NCBI GenBank assembly: GCA_022827195.1
Contig: JAJDTL010000028.1
Span: 62,001 to 126,000 of the forward strand
Source: Caldilineaceae bacterium
GTDB lineage: Bacteria > Chloroflexota > Anaerolineae > Caldilineales > Caldilineaceae
DNA length: 64,000 nucleotides
Reading direction: 5' to 3'
This document shows positions 19,105 to 28,691 of the stretch, piece after piece (position 1 is the stretch's first letter; every line of letters begins with the position of its first letter). The notes under the pieces were generated by a model that worked only from the letters and a program-made list of their open reading frames with translations, searched no databases and had not been told where the DNA came from. A program made the translations under genes and the position numbers.

Positions 19105-20079
19105 TCAACCGCTCTGCGATCGGCGCAGCTGCCCGATTGCCGCCAGGCTAAAACGCCGCTGCGCCACCAGGGGCGCGATAATATCGGCTGCGGCGCTGAA
19201 GAGGAGCAGTGAGCCGATAGCGAACTGTTGCAAAAAGGGTGAAACGCCGAGCAGGTTGAGGGCATTGTGGACGACGGCGAGAAAGATGACGCCGAGGAGC
19301 GTGCCGGCGATGGTGCCCTCGCCGCCGAACAGGCTGGTGCCGCCGATGACGACGGAGGCGATCACTTCGAGCTCGTAGCCGAGGCCGGCGTTGGTGGTCG
19401 AGGCGTTGAGCCTGGCAGCCAGCATCACGCCGGCGGCAGCGGCCAGCGCGCCGCTAAGAATGTAGAGTTTGGCGATGTGAAAGCGTGCGTTGATGCCGGC
19501 GCGGCGGGCGATGTCGGCGTCGGTGCCGACGGCGATGGTGTAGCGGCCGAAGCGGGTCTTCTTGTGAACAAGGTATAGGGCGACGTAGGCCACGCCCATG
19601 ATAATGGCGGGCACGGGCAGCCCGGCAAGATCACCTTTGCCGAGGAAGGTGAAGGCCTCCGGGTAGCCGCGACCGGCTGTTTCGCCGCCGGAGAGGAAGA
19701 GGACGCCGCCGCGCACGACGTAGAGCGATCCGAGCGTCATGATCAGCGCCGGGATTCGCAGGTATGCGACGCCGAAGCCGTTGACGGCGCCGACGGCAGC
19801 CCCGGCCAGGACGGCGAGCAGGATGACGAGGGGGATCGGCAGCCCGGCGCCAAAGCCGACGGCGACGAGATAGCCGCCCAGGGCGACGACCGAGCCGACG
19901 GACAGGTCGAAGCCGCCGCCGATCATCAGCAGGGCGACGCCGGATGAGACGAGCCCGATGGCCGCGGCCTGCTGGAAGATATTCAGCCAGTTATAGAGGG
20001 TCAGGAAGCGCGGCTGGCCGATCGTGATCAGGACACAGAGCAGGGCGAGGGCGCCGACGAGCAGGCCTTGGCGTGTCAA
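19105..20079 (-). CDS. Ribose/sugar-type ABC transporter permease (RbsC/FrcC-like)
   Basis: 324 residues with about eight to ten membrane helices and the BPD_transp_2 pattern, for example SSGVALLMIGGGFDLSVGSVVALGG and GYELEVIASVVIGGTSLFGGEG. Its TTG start at 20079 overlaps the stop of the ATPase gene as TTGA (20076-20079). It is the last gene of a three-gene importer; sugar specificity unknown. Confidence 0.92.
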   Translation of the reverse strand: MTRQGLLVGALALLCVLITIGQPRFLTLYNWLNIFQQAAAIGLVSSGVALLMIGGGFDLSVGSVVALGGYLVAVGFGAGLPIPLVILLAVLAGAAVGAVNGFGVAYLRIPALIMTLGSLYVVRGGVLFLSGGETAGRGYPEAFTFLGKGDLAGLPVPAIIMGVAYVALYLVHKKTRFGRYTIAVGTDADIARRAGINARFHIAKLYILSGALAAAAGVMLAARLNASTTNAGLGYELEVIASVVIGGTSLFGGEGTIAGTLLGVIFLAVVHNALNLLGVSPFLQQFAIGSLLLFSAAADIIAPLVAQRRFSLAAIGQLRRSQSG

Positions 20080-20849
20080 ATTGTCTCCTCCGCGGCGCCC
20101 ATCGTGATCAGGTTTACGATCTCGGCCGAGGTCGTCTCGGCGGTCGTACGCACGCCGACGACACGGCCGGCCCGCATCACGACGATGCGGTCGGTTATGC
20201 GGAAGATGTCCTCCAGATTGTGGCTGACCACCATGACGCCGAGGCCGTGGTCGCGGAATTGCTCGATGATTTCGAGGGTAGCCTGCGTCTCGGCGATGCC
20301 CAGGGCGGCAGTCGGCTCATCGAGGAGGACGATCTTCGCCTGGAAGAAGATCGCCCTTGCCAGTGCGACGGCCTGGCGCTGGCCGCCCGACAGATTGCGC
20401 ACGCGCAGCTTGGGATTCAGGTCGAGGCCGATGCCCGACAGCAGCTCCCTTGCCTGCGCCTGCATGTTGCTCTCATTCAGCCATTGGAAGAGCCTGGGGC
20501 GCTGCACAAGCTCGCGTCCCAGATGGATATTGCTGGAGATGTCGAGCGTCTCGATGAGGGCGAGGTTCTGGTAGACGATTTCGATGCCGAGACGGCGGGC
20601 GTCGATCGGGTCGTTGATTTCGACGGGAGCGTTGTCGACGAGGACCAGGCCTTCGTCGGCGCGGGTTACGCCGGCGAGGATGTTGACCAAGGTGGACTTG
20701 CCGGCGCCGTTGGCGCCGACAAGCCCGACGATTTCACGCGGGAAGACGGTCAGTGATGCGTCGTCGAGCGCTTGGATCCCGCCGAACCGCTTCGAGATAC
20801 CCTGTACCTCAAGACACGGGAATTCGGCCTTCCCATTGTTGTCAGTCAT
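20076..20849 (-). CDS. Sugar ABC transporter ATP-binding protein, single ABC domain (FrcA-like)
   Basis: 257 residues from the ATG at 20849. Walker A GANGAGKSTLVN, signature LSGGQRQAVALARA, Walker B IVLLDEPTAALG. Unlike RbsA, which has two fused ABC domains, it has one, as in the fructose-type Frc system, and so must act as a homodimer. It is encoded between the binding protein and the permease. Confidence 0.92.
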   Translation of the reverse strand: MTDNNGKAEFPCLEVQGISKRFGGIQALDDASLTVFPREIVGLVGANGAGKSTLVNILAGVTRADEGLVLVDNAPVEINDPIDARRLGIEIVYQNLALIETLDISSNIHLGRELVQRPRLFQWLNESNMQAQARELLSGIGLDLNPKLRVRNLSGGQRQAVALARAIFFQAKIVLLDEPTAALGIAETQATLEIIEQFRDHGLGVMVVSHNLEDIFRITDRIVVMRAGRVVGVRTTAETTSAEIVNLITMGAAEETI

Positions 20850-20901
20850 GGATATCTCACGCTGTGTTCGGCCTGGATTTCCTTTCCCGCCCGGCATCTG
20901 C

Positions 20902-20917
20902 GGGCCGCTGCCGGCCC
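20902..20917. repeat. Hairpin between the sugar binding-protein and ATPase genes
   Basis: GGGCCG and CGGCCC form a perfect 6-bp GC stem with a 4-base loop in the spacer after the binding-protein stop (20967). There is no U-tract, so partial termination or 3-prime-end protection of the binding-protein mRNA is more likely than full termination. Confidence 0.45.
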
Positions 20918-20966
20918 ATATCAGCCGTCTTCATTCGTTGTTCGCAGGCACCGAAAGGCGATGCCG

Positions 20967-21989
20967 CTATTCGGTGGGCGGCCCCATCCACTCGCCCAGG
21001 TCGATGTAGGACTGAACCCTGTCCTGCGCCACGTAGTCGGAGCCGGAGTCGGTGTAAGTCTCGATCTCCATGCCCTGGTAGTGGTCGTAGATGGCATGGA
21101 CACTCTTGTAGCCCATCAGGCGCGGGAACTGTGCGAAGCAGGCGTGGAGCAGGCCGTCGCGGACAGATTCCAGCTCCTCCATCGAGCAGTTGCGGGTGAC
21201 GACGAGGGCGTCTGAGCCGGCGTCGCGGATGGCCTCGGCCGCGCCGAGCCCGTCCTGTCCGCTGCAGCCGAAGACACCGGCCAGGTCAGGATGGGCAACC
21301 AGGATATCCTGGAGCGCGTTGTAGCCTTTTTCGCGGCTGGGGCAGGCGAGCGGCATGGCGACGATTTCGGCGTCAGGGAACTGCTCGACGGCGGCGACGA
21401 AACCGGAGGTGATTTCGCGGCAAGCGCTGATCGTCGAGGGGCAGGTGGTCAGGGCGAACTTGCCCCCGCCGCCTGCATCTTCGATCAGGCGGACGACGGC
21501 GTTCATGACGCCGTTGAAGTTGTCGGTGGCGATGGTGGTGAGGAGTTTGGCGGGGGCGTCAACCCTGGTGTCCATGGCGACGACCGGAATGCCCAACTCG
21601 TTGGCCTCCTGCACGGCGGGGACAAGTGCAGCGGAGTCGGCCGGTGCAAGAACGATGCCGTCGGCGCCGGCGGCGAGGGCGTCCTCGAAGGCTTTAATGC
21701 TGTCTTCGACGCCCATGTCGCTGGTCCCGGTTGTATAGATAAGTTCAACTTTATCGGGACCCAGTTCCTCGGCAGCCTGCTGGCAACCCAGAATCGCTCC
21801 CTGCCAGAAGACGGCCGAAGCATCCTTGACCTGGCAGTAGATGCGCAGCGGGCCGCCGTCCGCTTCCTGCGCTTCCGGCGTGGCCGTAACGACGACCTCG
21901 ACCACTTGCGGCGCTTCACAGGCTGCGATCATAACAGCGAGAGCTGCAATCAATGCCACAATGAGCAGCGCTTTTCGATTCCGATTCAT
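20967..21989 (-). CDS. Sugar-binding lipoprotein of ABC transporter (periplasmic-binding-protein-like)
   Basis: 340 residues with a signal peptide and lipobox (ALAVMIAAC), a short threonine/proline linker, then the type-I fold: DASAVFWQGAILGCQQAAEELG, AGADGIVLAPADSAAL and GIPVVAMDTRVD are standard. Strong AGGAGGT ribosome site at the ATG. First gene of the importer. Similar proteins bind ribose, xylose or inositol. Confidence 0.92.
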   Translation of the reverse strand: MNRNRKALLIVALIAALAVMIAACEAPQVVEVVVTATPEAQEADGGPLRIYCQVKDASAVFWQGAILGCQQAAEELGPDKVELIYTTGTSDMGVEDSIKAFEDALAAGADGIVLAPADSAALVPAVQEANELGIPVVAMDTRVDAPAKLLTTIATDNFNGVMNAVVRLIEDAGGGGKFALTTCPSTISACREITSGFVAAVEQFPDAEIVAMPLACPSREKGYNALQDILVAHPDLAGVFGCSGQDGLGAAEAIRDAGSDALVVTRNCSMEELESVRDGLLHACFAQFPRLMGYKSVHAIYDHYQGMEIETYTDSGSDYVAQDRVQSYIDLGEWMGPPTE

Positions 21990-22101
21990 GCTTTACCTCC
22001 TACTGTAGGTTTTGGTTGGAGCAATCGGTCGTGTGCCTGGGGAATCCTACTCGAATCTACACCTCCTTGATTGGCTGGGCAGTTGATTCAGACGCCGCTA
22101 T

Positions 22102-22130
22102 ATGATACCGATGTCGTAGGTCGCGCGCAA
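22102..22130 (-). promoter_or_regulatory. Putative sigma-70-type promoter for the sugar importer
   Basis: Read on the minus strand: TTGCGC at 22130-22125, a 17-base spacer and TATCAT at 22107-22102, giving 3/6 and 5/6 matches. It lies about 110 bases upstream of the binding-protein ATG. Consensus match only. Confidence 0.35.
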
Positions 22131-22731
22131 GGAGGACTTTTCCAGGACAATTGCACCTGAGCCGGGTTGTGAAAAGGGGCTGGAGACGATGGAGCGGCGA
22201 TATGTTGGTACTAAGAGTCCTCTCAGCCTACAGGGAGGGACTCGTGGCGGAGGTAAAGGAGTTTCTTTGGCGGCACATTTCGGGGACTTGGATGATCCCC
22301 GCGGCGAAGATACAAAGTTTCATCGGGTGCAGGAGATGATCGTGATCGGAGCCTGAGCTGTCAACTGCGGTGCGGTCAACTGCCGTGCGGACAACTGGGT
22401 TGAGATAGAGGAACCTGGAAAGGCCGAGCAGGAATGGTTGAAAAACTGACTATCCCCAGAATGTTCCCGCCCCGTTGGATGCGATTGCCCAGGCCCCGAC
22501 CCCTGTCCCGTTGACGAGATACGTCCGCTTCGCTACGGAGTTTCATACACGCGAATCTCTTCACATGTCCTCGATGCGGCGCTGGAGTCGAAAGCCAGAT
22601 CGGGACGGCAGACCACGGCCAGCAGAGCTGAGCGGTGCCGGGAGGAGCACTGCCGGGAGCAGCACTGCAGGAGGTCTCGCAACATCCTGCAGTGCAATCG
22701 AACACTTGCGTCGCGACCGACACTGTCCCGG
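22131..22731. other. Gene-free interval with short repeats
   Basis: No convincing gene. It holds an imperfect 15-base tandem repeat, about three copies (22361-22405, unit TCAACTGCGGTGCGG), and a perfect inverted repeat near the RraA-like gene. Short open frames here have no ribosome site or recognisable product. Confidence 0.6.
22662..22695 (-). terminator. Hairpin just downstream of the RraA-like gene
   Basis: GCACTGCAGGA (22662-22672) and TCCTGCAGTGC (22685-22695) are perfect 11-base arms with a 12-base loop, 36 bases past the stop at 22732. No U-tract follows, so it may protect the 3-prime end or terminate weakly. Confidence 0.45.
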
Positions 22732-23466
22732 CTACTTCTCTTCCCGTTCGGTGCGGGCGAAAATTCCCGGCCCCGGCGGCGTGTAATACTGGCCGGGAAC
22801 GGCCCCTTCGGCCAGGATCCGTTCTTTGGTCCGCGTCTCGACAGCCTCGTACTCTTCGGTCAGTTCGACGCACTCCTCCGCGAACCACGACGGCACAACC
22901 ACCACACCGTCGTCGTCCCCGACCAGCACGTCGCCGGGCCGCACCAGGGCCCCGCCGCACTGAACGTCCACATTCTCCTGCGCGGGAACGGCGTAGGGAA
23001 CGCCACCGCGGGGCGTCCGGTCGCGGGCGTAGATGATCAGCCCGAACTCCTCCTGCACCATCACGCCCAGGTCGCGAATGCTGCCGTCGGTGACAATGCC
23101 GTCGGCGTTGTTCATTCTCAGCTGCAGCGCCTTGACATCACCGAAGACGCAAGGGCGGGAATCGCCCATGACGTCGCAGACGAGAACGTCGCCGGGGCCG
23201 CAGCGGGCCATCGCCCGGTATTCGGGCCCATCCGCGCCGGCCTGCACCTGCGCCAGCAGGTCCGGCCGGGGCGGCAGGTAGCGCAGCGTGCGTGCGCGCG
23301 CGGCCAGCCATTCGCCCGGCGTGCGCAGGTGTACATTTTCGATGTAGGAAAAATATACGCCCGAATGTCCCAGGAGGATATCCCATACGTTTGCCGTGGC
23401 AACCTTTTTGAAGCGGTCCAGGATGCCCTGCGGCACTTCGACTTGTGCGTAGCTGCGTTCACTCAT
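22732..23466 (-). CDS. RraA-like/HMG-aldolase family protein
   Basis: 244 residues from the ATG at 23466, with AGGAGAGAGGA just upstream. The family core is visible: GDVLVCDVMGD, a glycine-rich segment and DGSIRDLGVM, whose arginine-aspartate pair binds metal and pyruvate in 4-hydroxy-4-methyl-2-oxoglutarate aldolases. Such proteins act as class II pyruvate aldolases or oxaloacetate decarboxylases. It ends a run of sugar-use genes, but the 487-base gap upstream suggests its own promoter. Confidence 0.88.
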   Translation of the reverse strand: MSERSYAQVEVPQGILDRFKKVATANVWDILLGHSGVYFSYIENVHLRTPGEWLAARARTLRYLPPRPDLLAQVQAGADGPEYRAMARCGPGDVLVCDVMGDSRPCVFGDVKALQLRMNNADGIVTDGSIRDLGVMVQEEFGLIIYARDRTPRGGVPYAVPAQENVDVQCGGALVRPGDVLVGDDDGVVVVPSWFAEECVELTEEYEAVETRTKERILAEGAVPGQYYTPPGPGIFARTEREEK

Positions 23467-23953
23467 TTGTCCTCTCTCCTTTGTGAAGTGGAAACTGGAT
23501 TGCGTACGATACGCGGTAAGGGGGCAAGAAATGTCGTGGGAGCCGGAGGCGGAGGACAACATACCCCGGCTGGTGTGAAAGAGGGGGAAATGCGGGACGT
23601 TTGTCGTCGAAAGGACCGCGGAGCTATAGCCGGAGCTGCTCAGATTCCTGCAGATTCAGCCCAATGGGCAGACAAGAAGAGACGCTTCCAAGTCCACTTT
23701 TCGCTGCATTGCGCGGATCTTGCCTGCCTTGGGGAAAATGTCGACGTCTCCTGTCGGTGGCTCCTGGTTTCGATCCCTTCACGAGTGTTCGTTCGTTTCG
23801 GTTTGTCGACATTCCTCCAACTCTCGGTGCCTGGCCCCATCCTGAAAGCAGTTCAGGCAACACGGTAAATCTGGGCCAGATTCAAAGGTAATCGCCCTGT
23901 TGTTTTTCGGGCCAGGCGCGGTGGGCAGGCCGGGCCGGTGGCAGCGATTTGGG
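23467..23953. other. Gene-free interval between the CE15-like and RraA-like genes
   Basis: Nothing I can support as a gene. The part next to the RraA-like start carries its ribosome binding site; the rest shows no clear terminator hairpin or repeat. Confidence 0.5.
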
Positions 23954-25429
23954 TCAGCGCACGTGGATGTCGGCGAAGTCCATGTAGCGTTCCCAGTCGT
24001 AGAGTGTGACGTCGTGCTTGCCGGTGCGGATATGGTAGCCGATTCTGCTGCGGACGGGCTGGTTGACGGGCGGCAGCTCGGCGGCGGCGAGGCCATCGGT
24101 GCCGAGCAGGCGGTAGACGGGGTCGGCGTGTTTTGCGCCGAGGAACTCACCGTGCGGGTCGGCCCAGAGGTCCTCGTCGGCGCTGACGACGTAGACGGGG
24201 CGGGGTGCGACTAGGGCGATGAGCATGTGCTGGTCGACGGGGAGTTCGTCCTCCTTGTCGTCGTAGCGTTTGAAGTTGCCGCAGAACCAGTGGGGATAGG
24301 TGTAGTTGGCGTGGCGGGCGGTCTCGCCGAAGCGGCGGCGGAAGAGGGCTGTGCCGCCGCAGCCTGAGTTGTTGGGGATGACGAGGGCGAAGCGTTCGTC
24401 CTGGGCGCCGGCCCAGAGGGCGGTCTTGCCCAGGCGGGACTGGCCCATTACGGCGACGCGTTCGTGATCGACGTCGTTGTCGGTCTCAAGGTAGTCGAGC
24501 GCGCGGCGCAAGCCCCAGGCCCAAGCGCCGATGGCGCCCCACTCATCGGGCGCGGGCCGCGTCTGGCCGGCCTTGTAAAAGAGGGGATGGACGCCGTCCT
24601 GGAAGCCGTCATCGTAGTCGGGGTCGAGGTCGCCGTAGTAGATGGTGGTGAGGGCGTAGCCGCGTTGGAGGATACGCTCGACGGGCCAGCGCGAGAGGGC
24701 AGAGCCGCGGCTGGCCTCGGTGGCGCGGTGGTTGCGGATGCCGCGGTCGAAGCGGTTACGCATCCACTGCTGGGAGATGGTGATGCCGGGGTCGCTGTGA
24801 ACGGACTGGTTGCCTTGGAAGTTTGGGACGAGGAAGCTGGGTACGGGCCGCGGCCGGTCGTTGGGCAGGTAGAGGAGGATGTCCATCTTGTATTTGACGC
24901 GGCTGTCTGAGAAGTATACGGAGACCTCTTTGCGCGTTCCCAGGCCGTCGAGGGCGTTTTGATCGACAGAGTTGAGCTCGAAGGTCATTGCATCGGGCCG
25001 GCCGGGCGCTTTGCCGTAGACCTGGTCTTCGAAGATGCGCAGCAGCTCGGGGCGGCGTTCGTTGCGCCACATGGCGGCGTCGGTGACGGCGCGACCGTCC
25101 TGCATGCGCAGGGCGTCGGGCAGCTCGTAGCTGGGCACATCGTCCTCGTCGTAGATGACGTCTTCGCACTGGCGGACCTGGTTGTACCATTCGCTGGCCT
25201 GCTGGCGTGTGGGGTCGAGCTTGAGCGCCATCTCGAAGATCTCGGCGGCGAGCGGCCTGTTGTCCTGGAGGCCGTAGGCGCGGCCGAGCACCTCGTAGGT
25301 GAAGGAGTGTTTGAGCAACTCGGGATGGATGTCGACGAGGTGGGTCAGGTTGGAGATGATGTATTCCGGCGCCTCCCAGGTTGTCATCTCTTCGAGCAGC
25401 AGGTTAAGTTGTTCGGATACCTGGGCCAT
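23954..25429 (-). CDS. CE15-like glucuronoyl esterase with N-terminal helical extension
   Basis: 491 residues. Residues 1-110 look helical and TPR-like ([30 protein letters not shown]). The rest is an alpha/beta hydrolase with the nucleophile motif [14 protein letters not shown], close to GCSRxGK of CE15 glucuronoyl methylesterases, and a late histidine in [14 protein letters not shown]15 enzymes cut ester bonds between glucuronate and lignin or other groups. No signal peptide is seen, so it is probably cytoplasmic. Cysteine is replaced by glutamine in the motif. It follows two isomerases and a sugar importer. Confidence 0.82.
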   Translation of the reverse strand: MAQVSEQLNLLLEEMTTWEAPEYIISNLTHLVDIHPELLKHSFTYEVLGRAYGLQDNRPLAAEIFEMALKLDPTRQQASEWYNQVRQCEDVIYDEDDVPSYELPDALRMQDGRAVTDAAMWRNERRPELLRIFEDQVYGKAPGRPDAMTFELNSVDQNALDGLGTRKEVSVYFSDSRVKYKMDILLYLPNDRPRPVPSFLVPNFQGNQSVHSDPGITISQQWMRNRFDRGIRNHRATEASRGSALSRWPVERILQRGYALTTIYYGDLDPDYDDGFQDGVHPLFYKAGQTRPAPDEWGAIGAWAWGLRRALDYLETDNDVDHERVAVMGQSRLGKTALWAGAQDERFALVIPNNSGCGGTALFRRRFGETARHANYTYPHWFCGNFKRYDDKEDELPVDQHMLIALVAPRPVYVVSADEDLWADPHGEFLGAKHADPVYRLLGTDGLAAAELPPVNQPVRSRIGYHIRTGKHDVTLYDWERYMDFADIHVR

Positions 25430-25504
25430 GGTCTATTCCTTTGCCTTCTCTTGCCATTGCGAAGTGGGAATTGGCAGATAATCGTACCGGCGAATGAAAA
25501 CGGC

Positions 25505-26425
25505 TCAAACTCTGAGAACGTCGCGCAGGTAGTCGCGGCTCAATTTGGCGCTCTCGAAGGGCGACCAGGCGTTGTCGCGCGCTGAGCGTCCAACCGAGTC
25601 CTGCTCAACGACCAGCCAACCCTGGTACCGATTGGAGCGCAGGAGATCGAATAGGGCGGGGAAGTCGACGCAGCCCAGTCCGAGTTCGGCGAAGACATCC
25701 ATCTCCCAGGCATGGGACATGTGGATCCGCTCTTTGCGCACACGTTCAAGTTTTTCAGGCCATACGTCCTTGAGATGGACGTACCAGATGCGGTCGGCGT
25801 ACTCTGCGGCTGCCTGTACGACATCGCCGCCGCCGTAGTGGTAGTGGCCGGTATCGAGGCAGAGGCCGACAAGCTCCGGGTCGGTCATTTCCATAAGTCG
25901 GGCGACTTCAGCGGGCGTTTCGACGAAGGTGCCGGTATGGTGGTGGAAACCGGCCCTCAAGTTGAAGCGTTCCATAGACCGGGCGGCGACGGCCTCAAGT
26001 GCCTTCGCTGCACGCTGCCACTCATGGTCGTTCCAGCCGTCACTGCCATCGGCGGCGACGAAGCCGGCCACCTCCAGGCGTCTAGGCGAGGAGGTGCAGG
26101 CGATGCGGATATCGCTGGCATTGAACCGGCTGAACCTGGTGCAAACGATGTCCAGCGTTTCGAGCATGTCGTCGAGCGCGCCCTCCTGTGCCAGGGGCAG
26201 GGTCACATAGGAGGAGGCGACCTGCAGATTTCTGCTGTCCAAGGCAGCGCGAATCGTCTCCGAGTCGGCTGGAAAGAGGGCATTGGATTCCAATTCCGTG
26301 CCCTCGTATCCCGCTGCGGCCATCGCGTCCAGCATCTGTTCGAAAGAGAGACCGCTGTTTTTCCTGTTGTGGGAGGGATAGGCGTCCCAGCTGATGGGGG
26401 CGCTGCCCACTTTGACCTTGAACAT
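25505..26425 (-). CDS. Sugar phosphate isomerase/epimerase-like TIM barrel (IolE-like), copy B
   Basis: 306 residues. It has the AP_endonuc_2 barrel: opening VGSAPISWDAYPS, GYEGTELESNALFP, FHHHTGTFVETPAEVARL, VGLCLDTGHYHYGGGD and IWYVHLKDVWPEK supply the His/Glu/Asp metal ligands. Relatives include IolE inosose dehydratase and 3-ketosugar epimerases. It is paralogous to the gene at 26498 (same length, same motifs and near-identical C-termini), so one copy probably arose by tandem duplication. Confidence 0.88.
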   Translation of the reverse strand: MFKVKVGSAPISWDAYPSHNRKNSGLSFEQMLDAMAAAGYEGTELESNALFPADSETIRAALDSRNLQVASSYVTLPLAQEGALDDMLETLDIVCTRFSRFNASDIRIACTSSPRRLEVAGFVAADGSDGWNDHEWQRAAKALEAVAARSMERFNLRAGFHHHTGTFVETPAEVARLMEMTDPELVGLCLDTGHYHYGGGDVVQAAAEYADRIWYVHLKDVWPEKLERVRKERIHMSHAWEMDVFAELGLGCVDFPALFDLLRSNRYQGWLVVEQDSVGRSARDNAWSPFESAKLSRDYLRDVLRV

Positions 26426-26497
26426 TGTCGTTTGCGGCGTTGCGGTTCGCGGGAGGAGGAAACCCTTGTATGCAGGCTCCTTTAAGGAGAACTGCTC

Positions 26498-27418
26498 TCA
26501 GATCTTGAGAACGTCGCGCAGATAGGCACGGCTCTGTTTGGCGCTTTCGAATGGGGACCAAGGGGTCTGGCGATCGGGGCGGCGGACGACGTCCTGCTCG
26601 ACGATCATCCAGCCCTGGTAGGCGCGGGCGCGCAGGATGTCGATGAAGGCGGGGAAGTCGATACAGCCCTGGCCCAATTCGGCGAAGACGTCCATTGCCC
26701 AGGCCTGACGCATGTGGAGGCGTTCGCGGCGCACGCGCTCCAGCGTGTCAGCCCTGAGATCTTTGAGATGGACGTACCAGATGCGGTCGGCGAACTTTGC
26801 GGCCGCGTCGAGGACGTCGCCGCCGCCGTAGTGGTAGTGGCCGGTATCGAAGCAGAGGCCGACCAGCTCGGGGTCTGTCATCTCCATCAGGCGGTCGACC
26901 TCGGCGGGCGTCTCAATCGGTGTGCCGGCATGATGGTGGAAGACGACGCGCATGCCGCAGGTATCGCGTGCGTGGCGGGCCGCGGCGGTTAGGGCGGTGG
27001 CGGCCTGCTGCCACTCCTCATCGCTCCAGCCGTCGCTGCCGTCTTCGGCGACCGAGCCGGCGATTTCAAGACGTTTCGGTGTCGTGTTGGCGGCGATGAT
27101 GAGCTCCCTGACACCGAAGACGCGTAGGAGCGCGCCGACGCGTCCGACCGTGCTGGTGATGGTGCTGAGGGCACTCTTATGTTCGAGCGGCAGGGGGACG
27201 TAGGAGGAGGCCAGTTTGAGGTTGCGGCTTGCCAGTTCGGCGCGCAGAAGTCCGGCGTCGAGCGGGTAGTAGCCGATGGGCCCGAGTTCGGTGCCGGGGT
27301 ACCCGGCGGCGGCGATCTCGTCCATGACCTGGCGATAATCAGGATGGGCGCCGTGCTCCGACTTGGCGGAGCCGACACCCCAACTCACGGGCGCGTTGCC
27401 GACAGTGACGTTGCACAT
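26498..27418 (-). CDS. Sugar phosphate isomerase/epimerase-like TIM barrel (IolE-like), copy A
   Basis: 306 residues. Opens VGNAPVSWGVGSAK; barrel ligands lie in VVFHHHAGTPIETPAEVD, LCFDTGHYHYGGGD and WYVHLKDLRAD. GYPGTELGPIGYYP is especially close to IolE (2-keto-myo-inositol dehydratase) proteins. It is encoded just after the MalK-type ATPase and before its paralogue, so it probably acts on the imported sugar. Substrate unproven. Confidence 0.88.
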   Translation of the reverse strand: MCNVTVGNAPVSWGVGSAKSEHGAHPDYRQVMDEIAAAGYPGTELGPIGYYPLDAGLLRAELASRNLKLASSYVPLPLEHKSALSTITSTVGRVGALLRVFGVRELIIAANTTPKRLEIAGSVAEDGSDGWSDEEWQQAATALTAAARHARDTCGMRVVFHHHAGTPIETPAEVDRLMEMTDPELVGLCFDTGHYHYGGGDVLDAAAKFADRIWYVHLKDLRADTLERVRRERLHMRQAWAMDVFAELGQGCIDFPAFIDILRARAYQGWMIVEQDVVRRPDRQTPWSPFESAKQSRAYLRDVLKI

Positions 27419-27512
27419 AGCTTGTCCGCGATGTGTTGTGTGGATTCCGTTTTGCGCTGGCCGGAGGAGCTCAGACAGCGGTGAATGGTATTCTACCTAT
27501 CTGAAAAGCGGA

Positions 27513-28595
27513 TCAGCGGATGGCCAGGCCGGTTGCGTCGTCGAAGAGATGGAATCGATTGAAGGAGAGGCTCAGGGTATCCCCTTCGCGCACCTGCGAG
27601 GCGGCTACGTCTTTGACTTTTAGCAGGAGGCCGTCTTTCTCGATGTCGAGAATCGTCTCGGAGCCGAGCGGTTCGAGCAGGAAGACCCCGGCCTGATTCG
27701 CGCCCTCCTCGTCCATGCTGAAGCGGATCTCTTCGGGCCGGATGCCGAGCGTGCACTGGCCGCCGGGGCAGAGCTCGGCGGCGCGGTCGGCCATTTCGGC
27801 GCTGACTGGAATGACGAACTGGTCGCTCTTGTGAACTGTGCTGCCGTTTTCGGTCTGGAGTGCGCCGGGGATGAAGTTCATCGGTGTGGAGCCGACGAAG
27901 CGGGCGACGAAGTTGTTGGCGGGCAGGTCGTAGATTTCGCTGGGGGTGCCAAGCTGCTGGAGCTCGCCGTGGTTCATCACTGCGATCTGGTCGGCCATGG
28001 TCATGCCCTCGACCTGGTCGTGCGTGACGTAGATCATGGTGGTGCCGAGCTCGTGCTGGAGGCGCTTGATTTCGGCGCGCATGTAGACGCGCAGGAGGGC
28101 GTCGATGTTGGAGAGGGGCTCGTCCATGAGGAAGACGACTGGTTCGCGCACAATTGCCCGGCCGAGGGCGATGCGTTGCTGCTCGCCGCCGGAGCAGAGG
28201 CCCGGCGGCCTTTCGAGCGTATGGGTAATGCCGAGAAGCTCGGCGACATCGCGCACGCGGCGTTCGATCTCCTCTTTGGGCGTTTTGCGCAGCCTCAGCG
28301 GGTAGGCGATGTTATCGAAGGCGGTGAAGTGGGGGTAGAGGGCGTAGCTCTGGAAGACGAGGGCGACGTCGCGTTCGCGCGGCTCGAGGTCGTTGACGCG
28401 CGTCTCGCCGATATAGATGTCGCCGTAGGTTGGGCGCTCCAGTCCGGCGACGCAGCGCATGGTGGTGGTCTTGCCGCAGCCGGAGGGGCCGAGCAGGACG
28501 ACAAGGTCGCCGTCGTTGACCACGAGGTTCAAACTGTTAACGGCGATGGTATCGCCATAGTATTTGGTCAGGCCTTCGATTCTTACTTCGGCCAA
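27513..28595 (-). CDS. Carbohydrate ABC transporter ATP-binding protein (MalK/UgpC-like)
   Basis: 360 residues. Walker A LGPSGCGKTTTM, signature CSGGEQQRIALGRAI, Walker B VFLMDEPLSNID, then a C-terminal TOBE/regulatory domain (TLGIRPEEIRFS). The start is TTG at 28595 with GGGAGAG about eight bases upstream; no in-frame ATG competes. It energises the two permeases encoded immediately upstream. Confidence 0.93.
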   Translation of the reverse strand: MAEVRIEGLTKYYGDTIAVNSLNLVVNDGDLVVLLGPSGCGKTTTMRCVAGLERPTYGDIYIGETRVNDLEPRERDVALVFQSYALYPHFTAFDNIAYPLRLRKTPKEEIERRVRDVAELLGITHTLERPPGLCSGGEQQRIALGRAIVREPVVFLMDEPLSNIDALLRVYMRAEIKRLQHELGTTMIYVTHDQVEGMTMADQIAVMNHGELQQLGTPSEIYDLPANNFVARFVGSTPMNFIPGALQTENGSTVHKSDQFVIPVSAEMADRAAELCPGGQCTLGIRPEEIRFSMDEEGANQAGVFLLEPLGSETILDIEKDGLLLKVKDVAASQVREGDTLSLSFNRFHLFDDATGLAIR

Positions 28596-28691
28596 GATGC
28601 ACTCTCCCTAATCGTTTCAATGCCGGTCAGCCAGTCAGAAGGGGCTCGCGGCTGAAGTTGACCCGGTGCGTAACAAGTTTCAGATCGGCGG

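Noticed and set aside
22151..22339. 62-codon plus-strand frame in the gap before the RraA-like gene
   Set aside because: No ribosome site, no recognisable features, and no neighbour in the same orientation.
22361..22405. CRISPR-like repeat
   Set aside because: The 15-base units are directly adjacent with no spacers and only about three copies.
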